Assembly: GCA_963932465.1 (NCBI GenBank) | Contig: OZ010786.1 | Location: 595,933,038-595,997,037, forward strand | From: Maratus speciosus | Lineage: Eukaryota; Arthropoda; Arachnida; Araneae; Salticidae | DNA length: 64,000 nucleotides | Direction of reading: 5' to 3' | In this document: positions 11,464 to 22,903 of the stretch, one piece after another | Position numbering within the stretch: position 1 is the first letter of the stretch | Layout: each line of letters starts with the position of its first letter | Notes under the pieces: generated by a model | What the model was told of the DNA's origin: nothing | Databases searched by the model: none | Seen by the model: only the letters and a program-made list of their open reading frames with translations | Translations under genes and position numbers: made by a program

Positions 11464-11541
11464 TCAGCCTGAATAGCTTAAACGGTAGAGCATTTAAAGT
11501 GTAAACCAAGGATCTGCATTCGATTCCCGACTTTGGCCTTT
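11464..11541 (+). mobile_element. tRNA-derived SINE head, family S2, copy 2
   Basis: A-box-like ATAGCTTAAACGGTAGAGC and B-box ATTCGATTCCC are spaced as in a tRNA. The acceptor stem pairs poorly. Followed by TTCAGTTGGAAAAATTCAC, as in other S2 copies. Confidence 0.55.
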
Positions 11542-11574
11542 TTTGTTCAGTTGGAAAAATTCACTTCGTATGAT

Positions 11575-12008
11575 TCACTTCGTTAAATTTAAACTTTCAA
11601 CTGTTATTTTTTATCTCCTATCAAAAACAAGGTCGTATTTTTTTTCTTTTAATAGTCCTATAAAGTTGGGATATTCGTCCATGTACACTCTGTATAAAGA
11701 ACTCTCTCCGGAATAGTCGGTAACCCAAAAGATGTTATTGTATATTTTCATTCGTGGTAATTCTAAATTAAGAAAAATTCAATTCATAAGATAACTTATA
11801 ACTGCGTTGGATTTAAATTTTCAACAGTTAATTTTTTTATCTCCGATGAACAACAGGATTGAACTTTTTTTTCGTTTTCTTTTAATAGTCCTATAAAGTT
11901 GGGTTACTCGTACATGTACACCCTGTATAAAGAACTCTCTTCGAAATAGTGGGTAACTCAGAACATGTTATATATTTTTCTTTGGGGATATTCTAAATTA
12001 AGAAAGTT
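11575..12008 (+). repeat. Direct duplication of SINE-associated tail (about 200 bp x 2)
   Basis: Units at about 11579-11774 and 11805-12005 share TTTTAATAGTCCTATAAAG, TATAAAGAACTCTCT and a TTCTAAATTAAGAAA end. The duplication follows the S2 head and probably represents a repeated SINE body or tail. Confidence 0.6.
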
Positions 12009-12670
12009 TTGTCTTTTTTTATGATAACGATTATTTCATTATTTTTCCATTATTTACCATGTCTACATTAGCTTAAGAAGACGATTAAGATACAATCATG
12101 ATTTTTAATATAAATTATAATGAAATCTATAATCGTATTTAAAATACTGAAAGTTGTGTCTCGTTACTCTAAAAAATAAATCTTGTTTTTTTTCTACTTT
12201 TCCCAAGGCTGTTGGATGAAATGTTTCACCTTAATGTTCTTTCTTTTATAAGAAAATATGTCAAAATACTTTTTGACACTGAAAGGAAAATCTCTTAAAT
12301 CCCCAATATCTCTTAAATTCTTAAAGGCTTTAACTCACGAAAAATCTTCAAAAGACAGATTTAAGAGTCTTAAGCGAAGAAATACCTGTTGCACAAATAG
12401 AAAACAACAAACAAGTTTTAAAATCAGAGAGAAAGTTCAATTAATATATTTATGTTCTTTTACAATTCATTAATACATTTTGAAGATTTGAAATGATTTT
12501 CTACATTACATTGCGAATATTTTATTATTCAGAAAAATGAATAGTTTATATTCAGGAAATATTCGAAAATATTCCTTTGAAAATTTTGAATTATATTTTT
12601 CTGAATACATACCGCTAAAAATGTCGCAAATCAATTTGATCCCGTCACAGAGCCTGATTACCGCATGTTT

Positions 12671-13601
12671 CAGTGGTGGGATTCAGCTGGTTCTCACCGG
12701 TTCGGTAGAACCAGTTATCTGTTTGTATCGAGTTCGCAAACCGGTTGTTAAATTAAACTCGTATTTACGTAAATTTACTTTCTTTAAACAGGATGACTAC
12801 AGAAATTGTGAAGAAATGTTCCTTAATTTCTCCCTGATTTCCTATTACCTTTAACAGATTTCCATGAGTTCCTTTAATAACGATACACATATGGTAGTTT
12901 CCAGAAAATCCACAATATATCTTCGCGGCATGCGCATTATTGTTATTACAAAAATAACTTTAGAATCATTTGAGATTAATTATAGAAGACGACACTGACA
13001 AATATCTCGGTGAAATTTGCGACTTTGGTGACAAACAAAACCTAGAATAAAACTAGCTTTGAAAAAAAATCAGAAATGAAGTACTTACCACTCACAAGAG
13101 CTGATTTATTTTCAGATCAACTTTGAAGTAGTTACAACCATTTATAACCAAAACAAGGATCTAAATAATAATGCTTGATACTAAGTGAATTAGTATTCTC
13201 CTGAGATTAGAGAAATGAGCAATATCTAGAGCTCTTTATATTATTACTTCTTTTAATACCTAAATGTTTGCAGCTTTAGATCGTGTACGTGAGTTAATTC
13301 TTAAACTTATACAGTTTTTGTGCCCTATTATATCCTTTTTTGATACATCTTCTGATATAAATGTTGATCAGAGTTTCATGATTGCCGGATATTTATTAAA
13401 TAAATTAAGTACTTTTATATGCAAACATGTTTTCCAATTTTTTCCCACTATACCAAAAGTTCAAAATTTTTAACAATGTTCTTATTATATTAGAACGTGT
13501 TTCATAATCTATGTGTGATGCTTCATTTTCCTTATATGTCTATACGTCAAAAAGCATTCTGGCTGCGAACCGGTTGTTAAATTATTTGAATCCCACCACA
13601 G
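12671..13601. mobile_element. hAT-like non-autonomous element
   Basis: The ends are inverted: CAGTGGTGGGATTCA at the left and GAATCCCACCACAG at the right. The subterminal GCAAACCGGTTGTTAAATT recurs at both ends (12735-12755 and 13568-13587) in the same orientation. A CAG...CTG type terminus is usual for hAT elements. I could not see an 8-bp target duplication. The 930-bp interior has no recognisable transposase. Confidence 0.5.
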
Positions 13602-13608
13602 AATTTAA

Positions 13609-13828
13609 CCCCTTGAAGGGGTGTGGTTCATTTTTGGACAACACATTTTCGGACAATTTTACTCCCTGAATGTCACATTGGCACCGGAATTTCGGAATGA
13701 AATTTTTGTTTTTATTAATTACATGAACAAAAGCTTTTACTTCTTTTCAAATAAATTGGTTTGTAAATTCTGCTATCATTCTCTCATTTCAGCATTTTAC
13801 AAATAGAAGTATTTTGACCCTGAAAGGA
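13609..13828. mobile_element. TTAA miniature element (CCCCTTGAAGGG family), copy 1
   Basis: TTAA lies at 13605-13608 and 13829-13832. The left end is CCCCTTGAAGGG and the right end CCCTGAAAGGA. The internal TGTCACATTGGCACCGG matches the copy at 62744-62954. TTAA duplication and CCC-starting ends indicate a piggyBac-type derivative. It abuts the hAT-like element. Confidence 0.65.
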
Positions 13829-13868
13829 TTAACCTGATCACCCATGTAACATTATATTGTCTTCTTAA

Positions 13869-14054
13869 CACTAGAACGCCCGAAAGGAGTCGATCCGACT
13901 CAGACCATATAATCAAATGTCAACTGGAACCAGAAATTCTTTCATAAAATAAGTTAAATTGAAACCACGCAGATTTTGGTCAAAAAATTTTAAATAAAAA
14001 TTCTGGTGTCAAATATTTTTATGAAACTTTGGTAAAATTTCCGAGCATTCTAGT
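13869..14054. mobile_element. TTAA miniature element (ACTAGAACG ends)
   Basis: Left TTAA at 13865-13868 is followed by CACTAGAACGCCCG. The right end reads GAGCATTCTAGTGTTAC, with a degenerate TTAA. The internal TTCTGGTGTCAAAT resembles other TTAA elements here. Confidence 0.5.
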
Positions 14055-14059
14055 GTTAC

Positions 14060-15029
14060 TTTAAAAATAATGCGTCAGAAATAAATGGAACTATGAATAA
14101 ATAAGAGAAAACATATAGTATAGCATCTACCAGTTACGAGTGAAATAACTGAGAATGTAGTCACAAGATGACGACTCATTTTTATTTACATTGGTTCAAC
14201 ACTGTCTCATTATTGTCGGGGCAAACTTCCACCAGTAAGTTTAACTAGAAATCTTTGCCTTATTTAAATGTCTTATAAGTGAGGAATTTCCTTCATGAAT
14301 AAGACAAAAAATTCTATTAGTTTTTACAGATAGAAATTTGTCACGTGTATTATGATCTCTTTATGTAGCACAGGCAGGAGTATAGTTTACGTAGTCATAA
14401 TATGGCGGAACCGCAGGCGCAAGTTTACGAAAAAAAAAAAAAAAAAACGAATATCTATGTTAGCTTTAATTATGACTGATATTCTGTAAAATTTAGGCCT
14501 TTGAATTAGGAAAAAATTCTTGAAACCGAATTATTTAGTCTAAGATAAATGATCTCAACTGTTTCTTGTATTTCTCTACATACATGTCTAAAAAAAATAA
14601 ATTTTAGTTTTCTTTGTCATTCTTATATTTTATTGCCTCTAGATATTATACAACATAGCGTTTCCGATATCTCTTAGACTCTGGAGGATTAGATCCAGCA
14701 TCTAAAGTATATGAATTACTTTTTGTAATGAAAATTTTATTCTTAAAGATTCTAAAATGCAAAAAATTGCTTAATCTTTAGAACAGTCATTCCAAACCCT
14801 TTATTGGACACGCCCAACCAAAGCATCTATAAAATCACCATTCCACCCTTTCCCCATCATACTGTAAATTATGTCTTTTCTTACTTAAAAAGTGAACTCT
14901 ATTCACACGGCGGAAGCGTAATGGAGCCTTAACAATAACTGTTCTTTTGAAGTTTATAATTGTTTGATTTTTATTTAACTTGTTTAATCCTTTCAATGCC
15001 GGTGATGTGTTTATGAAACCACATACCAT
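14060..15029. other. No gene seen; short foldback-end fragment at about 14216-14250
   Basis: The word CAAACTTCCACCAGTAAGTT at 14224 matches an end of the TA-flanked element at 17983-18120. Otherwise I see nothing here. Confidence 0.4.
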
Positions 15030-16025
15030 CAACCGTGGCTACTTTGGCTCTTGCTTTGGTCCATTACATTGGTCCATCCTTACTCTACTTTGGTCCATCC
15101 CATAAAAAAAAGTTTTTATTCTTTGTATTGAACAAACAATACAAGATAATTTGGAGTTTTTGCCCTCGAAAAATAATTTATGCCCTACTATAGGGTATTT
15201 GAATAGTTTGGGGGTAATTTAATTTTTTTAGTGGCAACTGTGAATGTGTTTGTAAACAACTGTTTTCGTATGCATATTTTAACTCTCCAAACTTTCTATT
15301 GTGAAACAATCTTGATAAGAGCTACAAATAAAGTAAATGTCAAAATATTACATTTAGTAACCAGTAACCCGTGTGTGATCATAATTTTTCCTTTAACTTT
15401 TTATTAAGGCAGAAAATGTTTAAGTTTTCATAAAGCTAGCATGAAAACTAGTATTTCGGGTCTACTTTGTGCCAGACCTGTATTGGTCCGAAATTAGCCC
15501 CAATTACTTAGAAATGCCTTTTATACAACCAAATGTCTTAAAACATGTTTTAGGTAACTTTTTTTCCAAATGTTACTGTTGCAAAATGTTGCATTAATTG
15601 CTTTTGTTCCAGTTGCTGGGGATAACATGACGAATACTGTTTCTCATTTCTTTAATATTAACAATTGGTTTATTGTGTTTAAATGTTTAAAAAAACATTT
15701 GCTTATCGAGTTTGCAGTGTTAATTTATTAAAAAATGCTATTGTAAGGGGATTTCCATAAAAAATGTATTCATTTACATATGAAATGTATTTATTTTATA
15801 TTAAACTAAAAGAAGCCCCTAGAAGGGACTACTTTGTTCCAAAACTTTAAAAATAGTTTAAAAACAAATGAAAATTTTCCTCTTTAAAGCCATCATATAG
15901 TTTGCTTCATTGTTTCATGTTAATTATTTACAACTATATTTCGACGCTGAAAAATTGCATATAATATTTTTCAATGATGGAAATGTGAGTGGAACCAGGA
16001 AAAAGTGGCCCAAAGTGACGGCAAT
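15030..16025. mobile_element. Possible element with ACTTTGG-type inverted ends
   Basis: The left side has CCGTGGCTACTTTGGCTC and then several CTTTGGTCC words. The right side has AGTGGCCCAAAGTGACGG, roughly complementary. CTACTTTGT recurs at 15463 and 15828. No coding frame was recognised. The boundary call is weak. Confidence 0.3.
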
Positions 16026-16099
16026 TTTAATCACCGAATGCGTCAATGACACCAGAATTCAGGGTTTAAAATTTTTCTGTTTATTATACACTAGCTAGT

Positions 16100-17258
16100 T
16101 TATTATACACTAGTTTTTGCTCGCGGAATAGTTGAAATATGCCAAGTGATATTTGTATGTCTTCCTTTTATTAGAAGAAACTATACTTTTAGGAATAATT
16201 CAAAAATTACTAATAAAGCTACTAATGCTATTTAATAATCATAAATTATATACTTATTATTCATAAATTGTATATTTATACTTTATATTTATTATTAGGA
16301 AAATGTGAGAATATTCGTGATTCGCCCGTCTGGCTATCTTAATAACTTAACTAATCTCTTACAAAAATACGTCGAGAATAAATTGCTTCTATAATGAGAA
16401 GAATGGAATACTTGAGAAATAAAATTTTCAAGTGGATCTTCCGCCATATTTATTTTAAATTTAAATGAAGGAAATGCAAATCTTATTTTTCTTAAACTTC
16501 TGCTCATACAATAATTGATTTAAAACAAATAGAAATATGATTGTAAGCAAAAAAAATATCCATGTGAATAATCATCTGCATCCATTTTTTGCACAAATAA
16601 ACAGTCCCCTAAACACAAAATAATTTTTTTACTATTTATAAAACAAAAAAAAAATATTTTCTACCTTCCTTCGGGTATTCTTCTTTTTATCTTTAAAAAG
16701 ATAAAAAATTGCTGAAAAGTACCTTTGAAATATATTCCATTTCTCAATCATATCTTTCACCAAAATATTTTAAAGAAATATTCTGAAAATGCTTTTCGAA
16801 ATGATTTCTTAAAAATACCGTGGGGGTTTTAGTATTTGAAGTTGAAAATTTTTTTTAAATGAAAACCTCCAAAATGAATTTATGTGTATCTTCTCTTAAA
16901 TTGTGAAATTTAAAATTATAAATTTATTTACTGTTTTCTTTTAAATATTTTTGTACCTTCACTCGAAGAATTTTTATAGTTTTCTTTTATTTTAAAGTTT
17001 TATACTTAAATAATGTAATTAAAATTTAATGTAAATTATTCTAGTTTCCAATTATTGAGCCTTAGATAAGGCTTTGAATAATAATAATAATGTATAATTT
17101 AGGAATAGGTAATTAAAAATATACACAGACAGTTTGTTCACACACTTTTTCTAACGATTGTGGAGAAAGAAATATGTAAGGAAAGGTAAAAATTTTTATT
17201 GCAATATGTTCAATATGCTAGTCCTTTTGTAAAACTAGCTTAGTGCGTTTTGATTTCT
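16100..17258. other. AT-rich stretch without recognised features
   Basis: I see no inverted ends, no RNA-gene boxes and no coding pattern. Confidence 0.45.
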
Positions 17259-17262
17259 TTAA

Positions 17263-17469
17263 CCCCTTAACCTACAATGACGGGTATAGCCTGCGTACGA
17301 TGATCGAGCCAAATGTAAAATCTTCTTACCACCAAAATTTCACAGTAAATATAGCTTAATTTAATCGTCGAAATTCCATGAAATCTCTATTAATGTCTAA
17401 AATTTTCTATTAAGTTTTAGTGGTAGCTGTGGATTTGCCAAACCGTAGGTTAAATCGTAGGTTAAGGGG
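17263..17469. mobile_element. TTAA miniature element (CCCCTTAACCTA family), copy 1
   Basis: TTAA lies at 17259-17262 and 17470-17473. The ends CCCCTTAACCTA and TAGGTTAAGGGG are perfect inverted repeats. Internal palindromic words around GCCTGCGTACGATGATCGAG match the second copy at 21578-22207 in inverted orientation. Confidence 0.75.
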
Positions 17470-17982
17470 TTAATTAAAACATCCTGTTAGGTACGTTCAT
17501 AATTATACAAATACCTAGCACCTATAATCGTCGTCTGATCCGTCCGTCTGTCTGTCTGTCCGCGTATAATAACACAAAATATAATAGGTGACGAATTTTG
17601 TCGCGTCATTTTAAATTTTATGATAATCGAATCAAAACTTAAGATAGCAATAAAAGTTTTCTTTATTCTATTAAATATCATCATATGTAATTAATTCAAT
17701 GATATCTCATGATAGGTAATGATTCTTGGTTGTCATGATGATTACTCTATTAAATCCTATCATACGTAATTAATTCAATGATATCTCGAGATAGGTAATG
17801 ATACTAGGTTGCCATGGTGATTACGTTCTATTTAAGATGGAGCCCTATTATTTCCGTATTACTGGATAAAATATATATAATCGTAATAAATTTTGTATTC
17901 ATACATTTTTGCATAAGAGTGCATCAGCTATTGCACCGAGATCTGATTATTTATAAAACTAGTTATAGTACGAACCTGACTA

Positions 17983-18120
17983 CTGCCGAAGTTAACTTCC
18001 ACCAGTAAAAATGATTATCTGTTTTTGCTATTATTTCTGATTGAAATTTTGCCTTAAATATGCGTTTGAATAAGGAGAAAATTTTTATATTAATTTACTG
18101 GTGGAAGTTTTCCCTGGCAG
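17983..18120. mobile_element. TA-flanked foldback element (CTGCC ends)
   Basis: TA flanks both sides. The long inverted ends contain AACTTCCACCAGTAAA at left and TTTACTGGTGGAAGTT at right, with outer CTGCC/GGCAG. At 138 bp it is a small Tc1/mariner-type or similar miniature element. A fragment of it lies at 14224. Confidence 0.6.
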
Positions 18121-18124
18121 TAAT

Positions 18125-19060
18125 CAACTCCTACGAAATCGGTTACAGTCGCAGATTCACTAATTTAAGGATGTGTCAGTTCCTCTTTAATAGTAGTTCC
18201 ATGTCTTTACCTCATACTTTCCTATGAATATTTGATAACGCGATAAATTAGGGTATTAACAGCAAATTGATGAATGCAAATTTAATTTTAAAAAAACCCT
18301 GTAAAATAAAATGGTCTAAATTATCTATATTAGGAGCGCATTATTATGTGTATATTGTTCAACATTTGTGTTCATTAGTGTAAGAATAACATGTACATTC
18401 ATTGAACTATATATATTTTTTTTTATGTCCGGATATATTTTGCTTGTAGCATGCAGGGCTATCAACCAAATTTAATGCCCCTTTCTAAAAATTTGACAAA
18501 ATACGGTAGAAAAAAAGATAGTACAATAAAAAAAATAAGTATTTCAATAAATATGATAATTTGCATTAAATATATTTTAAGTAAGCATTCTCGATCGATG
18601 TCAAATGATTTTTTCTACGATTTGATAGTTAACTCTACAGAGCGACTGACATAAAAAGATCAGTCGAATATTATGCAAACTTAGAAAATTATCGGCGGCG
18701 ATAGAATCAGATGAATTTTAGTCTCTTTCTAAAAGTACCTGGATCATAAGAATTTTTCACAAATTCTATATTTTATTTATTATTATTTTTTTTAAATATA
18801 ATTTCGTTTGACTTGAGAAATTACCAAAACGAGCTTATTCCAAGGAAAACATTATCAAAATCGAAGCATTACTTTCAAAACCACTCACTGGCATTGGTTA
18901 AATGCTAATTGAGAAAAAAATCTTCGCGTTGAAAACCATAGAACTATTAATAAAAAGGAATTAACATAACCTCAACACTATAATAAAACACTCATACTAC
19001 AATAAATATTAAAACACACATACATACAAAAATAACACCTGCATTCAACAGTTAAAGGTA
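18125..19060. other. No recognised feature
   Basis: AT-rich; the longest frame (18451-18654) has low-complexity composition and no recognisable domain. Confidence 0.45.
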
Positions 19061-19061
19061 T

Positions 19062-19276
19062 CGATAAATATTATACAGACATACAAACAATAAATACAAT
19101 AAACCCAACTGGAGTGAAAAATTAGCCAGAGCCAGGAATCGAACACGGGACCACAGTATACAAGACTGCTGCTCTAATCTCTGAGCTACTCCGGCCGATG
19201 CCTGAGTCTGCAATTTCTCATTAATAAACCATGTTGGGGAAGCCACCAGCCATCTATAGGACAGCCTTGAATGACT
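19062..19276 (-). mobile_element. tRNA-Thr-derived SINE, family S1, minus copy
   Basis: The tRNA-like head is at 19125-19195 on the minus strand. It has a 7-bp acceptor stem (GCCGGAG/CTCTGGC), A-box TAGCTCAG, an anticodon loop CTTGTAT giving UGU (Thr), and B-box GTTCGATTCC. The body runs into a TAAACCCAACTGGAGTG tail region on the plus strand. It lies head to head with the plus copy at 19383-19598. Confidence 0.7.
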
Positions 19277-19382
19277 GGACAACGATGAATAGCTTTTACT
19301 ATTACATCGATCTACGATAATTATAATAAAACACTTATACTACAGCATATATAGTCACCAGCCATCTATACGACTATCTATA

Positions 19383-19598
19383 GTCATCCAAGGCTGTCGT
19401 ATAGATGGCTGGTGACTTCCCCAACATGGTTTATTAGTGAGAAATTGCAGACTCAGGCATCGGCCGGAGTAGCTCAGTGGTTAGAGCAGGAGTCTTGTAT
19501 ACTGTGGTCCCGGGTTCGATATCTGGCTCTGGCTAATTTTTCACTCCAGTTGGGTTTATTGTATTTATTGTTTGTATGTCTGTATAATATTTATATAT
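19383..19598 (+). mobile_element. tRNA-Thr-derived SINE, family S1, plus copy
   Basis: The tRNA-like head is at 19463-19533, with acceptor GCCGGAG/CTCTGGC, D-arm TAGCTCAGTGGTTAGAGC, anticodon-loop UGU and B-box GGTTCGATATC. Upstream sequence (GATGGCTGGTGACTTCCCC) and the downstream tail are shared with the minus copy, so the repeat unit extends beyond the tRNA part. The stem is good, but the T-arm has lost pairs and the body matches the SINE, so I do not call a tRNA gene. Confidence 0.7.
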
Positions 19599-20558
19599 AC
19601 CTATAACCTGAACACGTTCTCGCAGGCGAAGATATTCACGTTTTTCGCTGTGAGGCGGCGCTTGAATTCATACTTCGCTTCATCTGGCGGCGCTTCATCT
19701 GGCGGCTTCTTTAACTGCGATATTGATCGGCAATAAAGCTACATTTTCATCCGTGTTTATTTTCAGTTACCATTCCAGTCGGTCCTGTAAAAAAGAACAA
19801 CGAGTTAAACTCAAAGACAGTTAAATTGTAATCTAAATGTGCGAAAAAAAAAAAAAACGCAATTTTGGATAGTAAATGTATAAATCAAAACCCTAAATTT
19901 AATTTCGACGATTAGATCTGTAAATAAGCTAGGTTCAAGCAACATTATGCAAATCACGTTTAATATCACGACTTTTATCCAGTCCTTGAAATGCGTCTTA
20001 ACCAGGTTCTAAAGTGGTGCTAATTCAGAAATCTGAATTTTTAAAAAAATAGCCCACTTTTTTCACATTGGATAGTTTGACATGGTACCGAATATGAGAT
20101 CGAACATGTATTTTATATCCCCGAAATCCTAGAAGAATTTGCCAAGTATCGGTCTATATACTTGAAAAAGGCGTCTGATATCAAAAGTGCACGGTGAATT
20201 TTCGCATATAGTGTAAGACAAGTAAACGTCCGACAAATCAGTCGTTTCAGAGGACAGTAGTTTTCTTAAAAAAAACTTGAGTCTTATCTATATCGAAACT
20301 TACTTTTTTTTAATTATACTGTTTAACACCCGATACATTTATTTATAAAAAAAATAATAATTATCCGATCAATTATTAAATAAATGTCAAAGTATTTCTC
20401 TATGAATAGCTATTGACAGATTTATGATAAAATTATGAATTGATTTTAGAAATTAGAACGCCTTTATATCAATTGTCACCATTAAATTAATTGAGGACCA
20501 AGAATGGAGAACGCTGAAAATACCAAAATCTCGAAAATATTTTTTTCGATAAAATGTC

Positions 20559-20760
20559 TTAACCCTTTCGCAGCGCAACCCGAGTTTTTCTCGTGGGTGC
20601 ATTTTTCCGTCTAGTTAATCCTCCTTGTGTATTCCCACTAGTTATTTTTTTCGTTCAACCTGGTTTTTGCATGGAAAGGTGGAATTGTGTAATGGAATTT
20701 TAACCCACTTCGTGGTATGCTGCAATTATAAAAATTACGTTCACTGGCCGGGTTGCATGG
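20559..20760. mobile_element. TTAA miniature element (CTCGCTGCG family), degraded copy
   Basis: TTAA at 20559-20562 is followed by CCCTTTCGCAGCGCAACC, a CTCGTGGGTGC word and TTTTTCCGTCTAGTTAATCC, as in the copies at 21153 and 57898. The right end is not clear (CCGGGTTGCATGG near 20750). Confidence 0.5.
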
Positions 20761-20850
20761 CTTTTTTTCTTTAATGAAAAATTTCTAATTCTTACCGTAA
20801 ATTTTGAAAGAAAAATTTCTACTTTAGGCAATTAGGATAATTTATGCCGT

Positions 20851-21024
20851 TTAACACTTTCAGGTGCAAGTAATTGCGTTTCTGTAATGTTCAATTCACA
20901 CAGGAATTTTCCAAAAAAAATTGCTTTAAAATAAGGTAAGCAATTTTTCAAACGCTTTTTATTTTTCGACCAAAGTTATAAAATTAAAATTTAATTAAAA
21001 GTTTCTGGTGCAAATCTTGATTAA
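20851..21024. mobile_element. TTAA-element left end, family shared with 25055-25278
   Basis: TTAACACTTTCAGGTGCAAG followed by TAATTGCGTTTCTGTAATG matches the start at 25055. A convincing right inverted end is missing. TTAACATTAGAATTACTGAG at 21021 looks like the start of another degraded element. Confidence 0.4.
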
Positions 21025-21152
21025 CATTAGAATTACTGAGGCGGGTCATCTGTGGCCCAAAACATGATTTTTAGTTTGTATAAGGTGTTGCTTTTGAAAG
21101 TAAAACTTTGAAACCTTTTTACTTTTCCTAAATATTCAGTATAATGCTTTAA

Positions 21153-21382
21153 CCCTCTCGCTGCGGAATCCGATATTTCCTCGGGGATGCATTTTCCGTC
21201 TAATTAACCCTCCTTGATTATTCCTAACAGTTATGTTTTTATTGTAAATTTTGCCTTATTTTCTCGGAGCATTTTCCAGATTAAATTAGACAAAAAATTT
21301 TGTTTCGGAAAACCAGTGACAAAAGAAGATATTTTAATTATATTGAAGCTACTTTAATAAAACAATTATGCAGCGAGAGGAT
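21153..21382. mobile_element. TTAA miniature element (CTCGCTGCG family), copy 2
   Basis: TTAA lies at 21149-21152 and 21383-21386. The ends are CCCTCTCGCTGCG and CGCAGCGAGAGG-like (GCAGCGAGAGGA). Internal TTTTCCGTCTAATTAACCCT and ATTAAATTAGACAAA match copies at 57.9 and 26.0 kb. Confidence 0.72.
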
Positions 21383-21577
21383 TTAATGACAAGATTAAAC
21401 CTTTCCGGTGCGGAGTAATTCTGTTTAAAAACTGATGAAATATAAAACGACACCAGAATTTATAAACGAATTTATTAGAAAATGCGAACTTGCTTATTTT
21501 CAAGAACGTTATAAAAGGAAAAGTTTAATAAAATATTCTGGGCGCCAGCACAATAAAAATTGGGTATCCTTTTTTAA

Positions 21578-22207
21578 CCCCTTAACCTAGGATTTACTTT
21601 TAACAGTTCCACGGTTTGGAAAATCCATAGCTACCACTAAAATTTAATAGAGATTTTCGCCTTGTTTAATCATGTAATTTTGACTATTTAATTGAACTAT
21701 ATTTACTGAGAAATTTTAGTGGTAAGAAGAATTTACATTTGGCTCGATCATCGTACGCAGGCTATGCCCGTAATTGTAGGTTAAGAGGCTACTTCAGTGA
21801 AATGGAAAGACGAAATTCGCTAATGCTAATCATATGGAAGAAATTTATAAAGATATCTCGGCCGCATTTCAATATTTTAAAATGATTTCTTTTGCATTGT
21901 ATAGCTGAGATCTATCTGTACAAAGGCCGTTGTTTACTTTTTCGATTTTGTTTACAGGTATTTCTTATGAGGACACTTTCATTTTCGGAACCGGTTTTGA
22001 AAGTAAAAGCATCCTCATAAAAAATATCTGTAATCAAAATCGAAAAAGTAAAAAGCGGCCTGCATACAGATTAATCTCAGCTATACAATGCAAAAGAAAT
22101 TATTTAAAAATATTGAAATGCGACCGAGATATCTTTATAAATTTCTTCCATAGGATTAGCATTAGCGAATGCGTCTTTCCATTTGACCGAAGTAGCCTCT
22201 TAAGGGG
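21578..22207. mobile_element. Middle TTAA element (CCCCTTAACCTA family), copy 2, interrupted
   Basis: TTAA lies at 21574-21577 and 22208-22211. The left end is CCCCTTAACCTAGG. The right end TAGGTTAA...GGGG is split by the innermost element at its own internal TTAA. The interior matches the copy at 17263-17469 in inverse orientation. Confidence 0.7.
21785..22199. mobile_element. Innermost 415-bp near-perfect palindrome with TTAA target
   Basis: Arms of about 205 bp start GAGGCTACTTC and end with the complement, and pair almost to the apex (around GGAACCGG). It is flanked by TTAA at 21781-21784 and 22200-22203. The open frame across it (21930-22211) arises from the palindrome and is not a gene. 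Confidence 0.75.
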
Positions 22208-22289
22208 TTAAAAACACCGCCAGCGAAAGGGTTAACAAACATGAGAATCCTTGAAGTGCCAACTCAAGTAGAAATAGTTAAAAAAAGAA

Positions 22290-22432
22290 TAGAAAATTGC
22301 GCTGGTTGAATGTACTACACGAAGTGAAGTGGAGAACGCTGAATGTGCCACTCGAACTGAAGTGGAGACCGCTGAAAGTGCCAGTGATAAGACTCGCGGT
22401 GACTGGTGGGCATTACACAACTTAAACATTTT
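22290..22432 (+). pseudogene. Acidic repeat-like coding fragment, unknown family
   Basis: One frame reads a twice-repeated acidic module (TTRSEVENAECA then TRTEVETAESA) followed by DWWALHNLN. Similar GAAAACGCTG-containing words occur at 20503 and 22978. The repeat of Glu/Ala/Thr modules looks like the tail of a transposase or similar protein, but I do not recognise it. It could be low-complexity sequence. Confidence 0.25.
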
Positions 22433-22534
22433 GTTATCGTTTACTTTAATGGGATATTTTTAAGCAAGGTGAAAAATATTAAACGGAAAGTTTCATAAAA
22501 GAAATGTTTACAAATGATGATATTAGGTATTTAA

Positions 22535-22903
22535 CCGCCTAACACGTTGAGTGCCACGTCAGTCACCGGTGACAAACACTGAACTTTTCGTTTAGGCCGC
22601 GTCAAACATCGGTGACTCACACTTATAGATTGTGTAACGGGTATCTTATTTCGTTGTCTTATTGGAAAAGCAGACAAAATAGACTTGGCATACAACGTGT
22701 TAACGGTTACATTAAATTACGGTTTAAAAATTCAAAAGCTTATTGGCACCACTTTTTTGAAAAAGAAATATTCACCTTATTTAATGACAGTTAAAATGAT
22801 ACCATAATAAAACCCATTAGACTATTTTATGTAACTGGTAGGAATCACACAGTCTGAATAAATGACACAGCACGTGAATATCACGGGAGCGAGAATTGAG
22901 GGA
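22535..22903. mobile_element. TTAA element with a second TTAA element nested near its left end
   Basis: Outer TTAA lies at 22531-22534 and 22904-22907. The outer interior (TTACGGTTTAAAAATTC, TGGCACCACTTTTTTGAAAA) matches 62003-62221 (inverted) and 63252-63425. The nested piece, about 22544-22699, has ends CACGTTGAGTGCC and GGCATACAACGTG and sits between a degenerate CTAA and a TTAA. Confidence 0.55.

Larger units (their letters stand above)
21399..22231. mobile_element. Outer TTAA element of a three-level nest
   Basis: The outer element lies between TTAA at 21395-21398 and 22232-22235, with ends CCTTTCCGGTGCGG and CGCCAGCGAAAGG. Its left half (GACACCAGAATTTATAAACG to GGTATCC) matches 63518-63655, where the same sequence is uninterrupted, showing that the inner elements were inserted here. 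Fully nested contents are at 21578-22207. Confidence 0.65.

Noticed and set aside
19463..19533. Possible tRNA-Thr(UGU) gene
   Set aside because: The cloverleaf is good, but the same head with the same flanking body occurs inverted at 19125-19195, so it is a SINE head.
21930..22211. 93-codon open frame
   Set aside because: It lies wholly across the 415-bp palindrome nested in a TTAA element, so its openness is structural.
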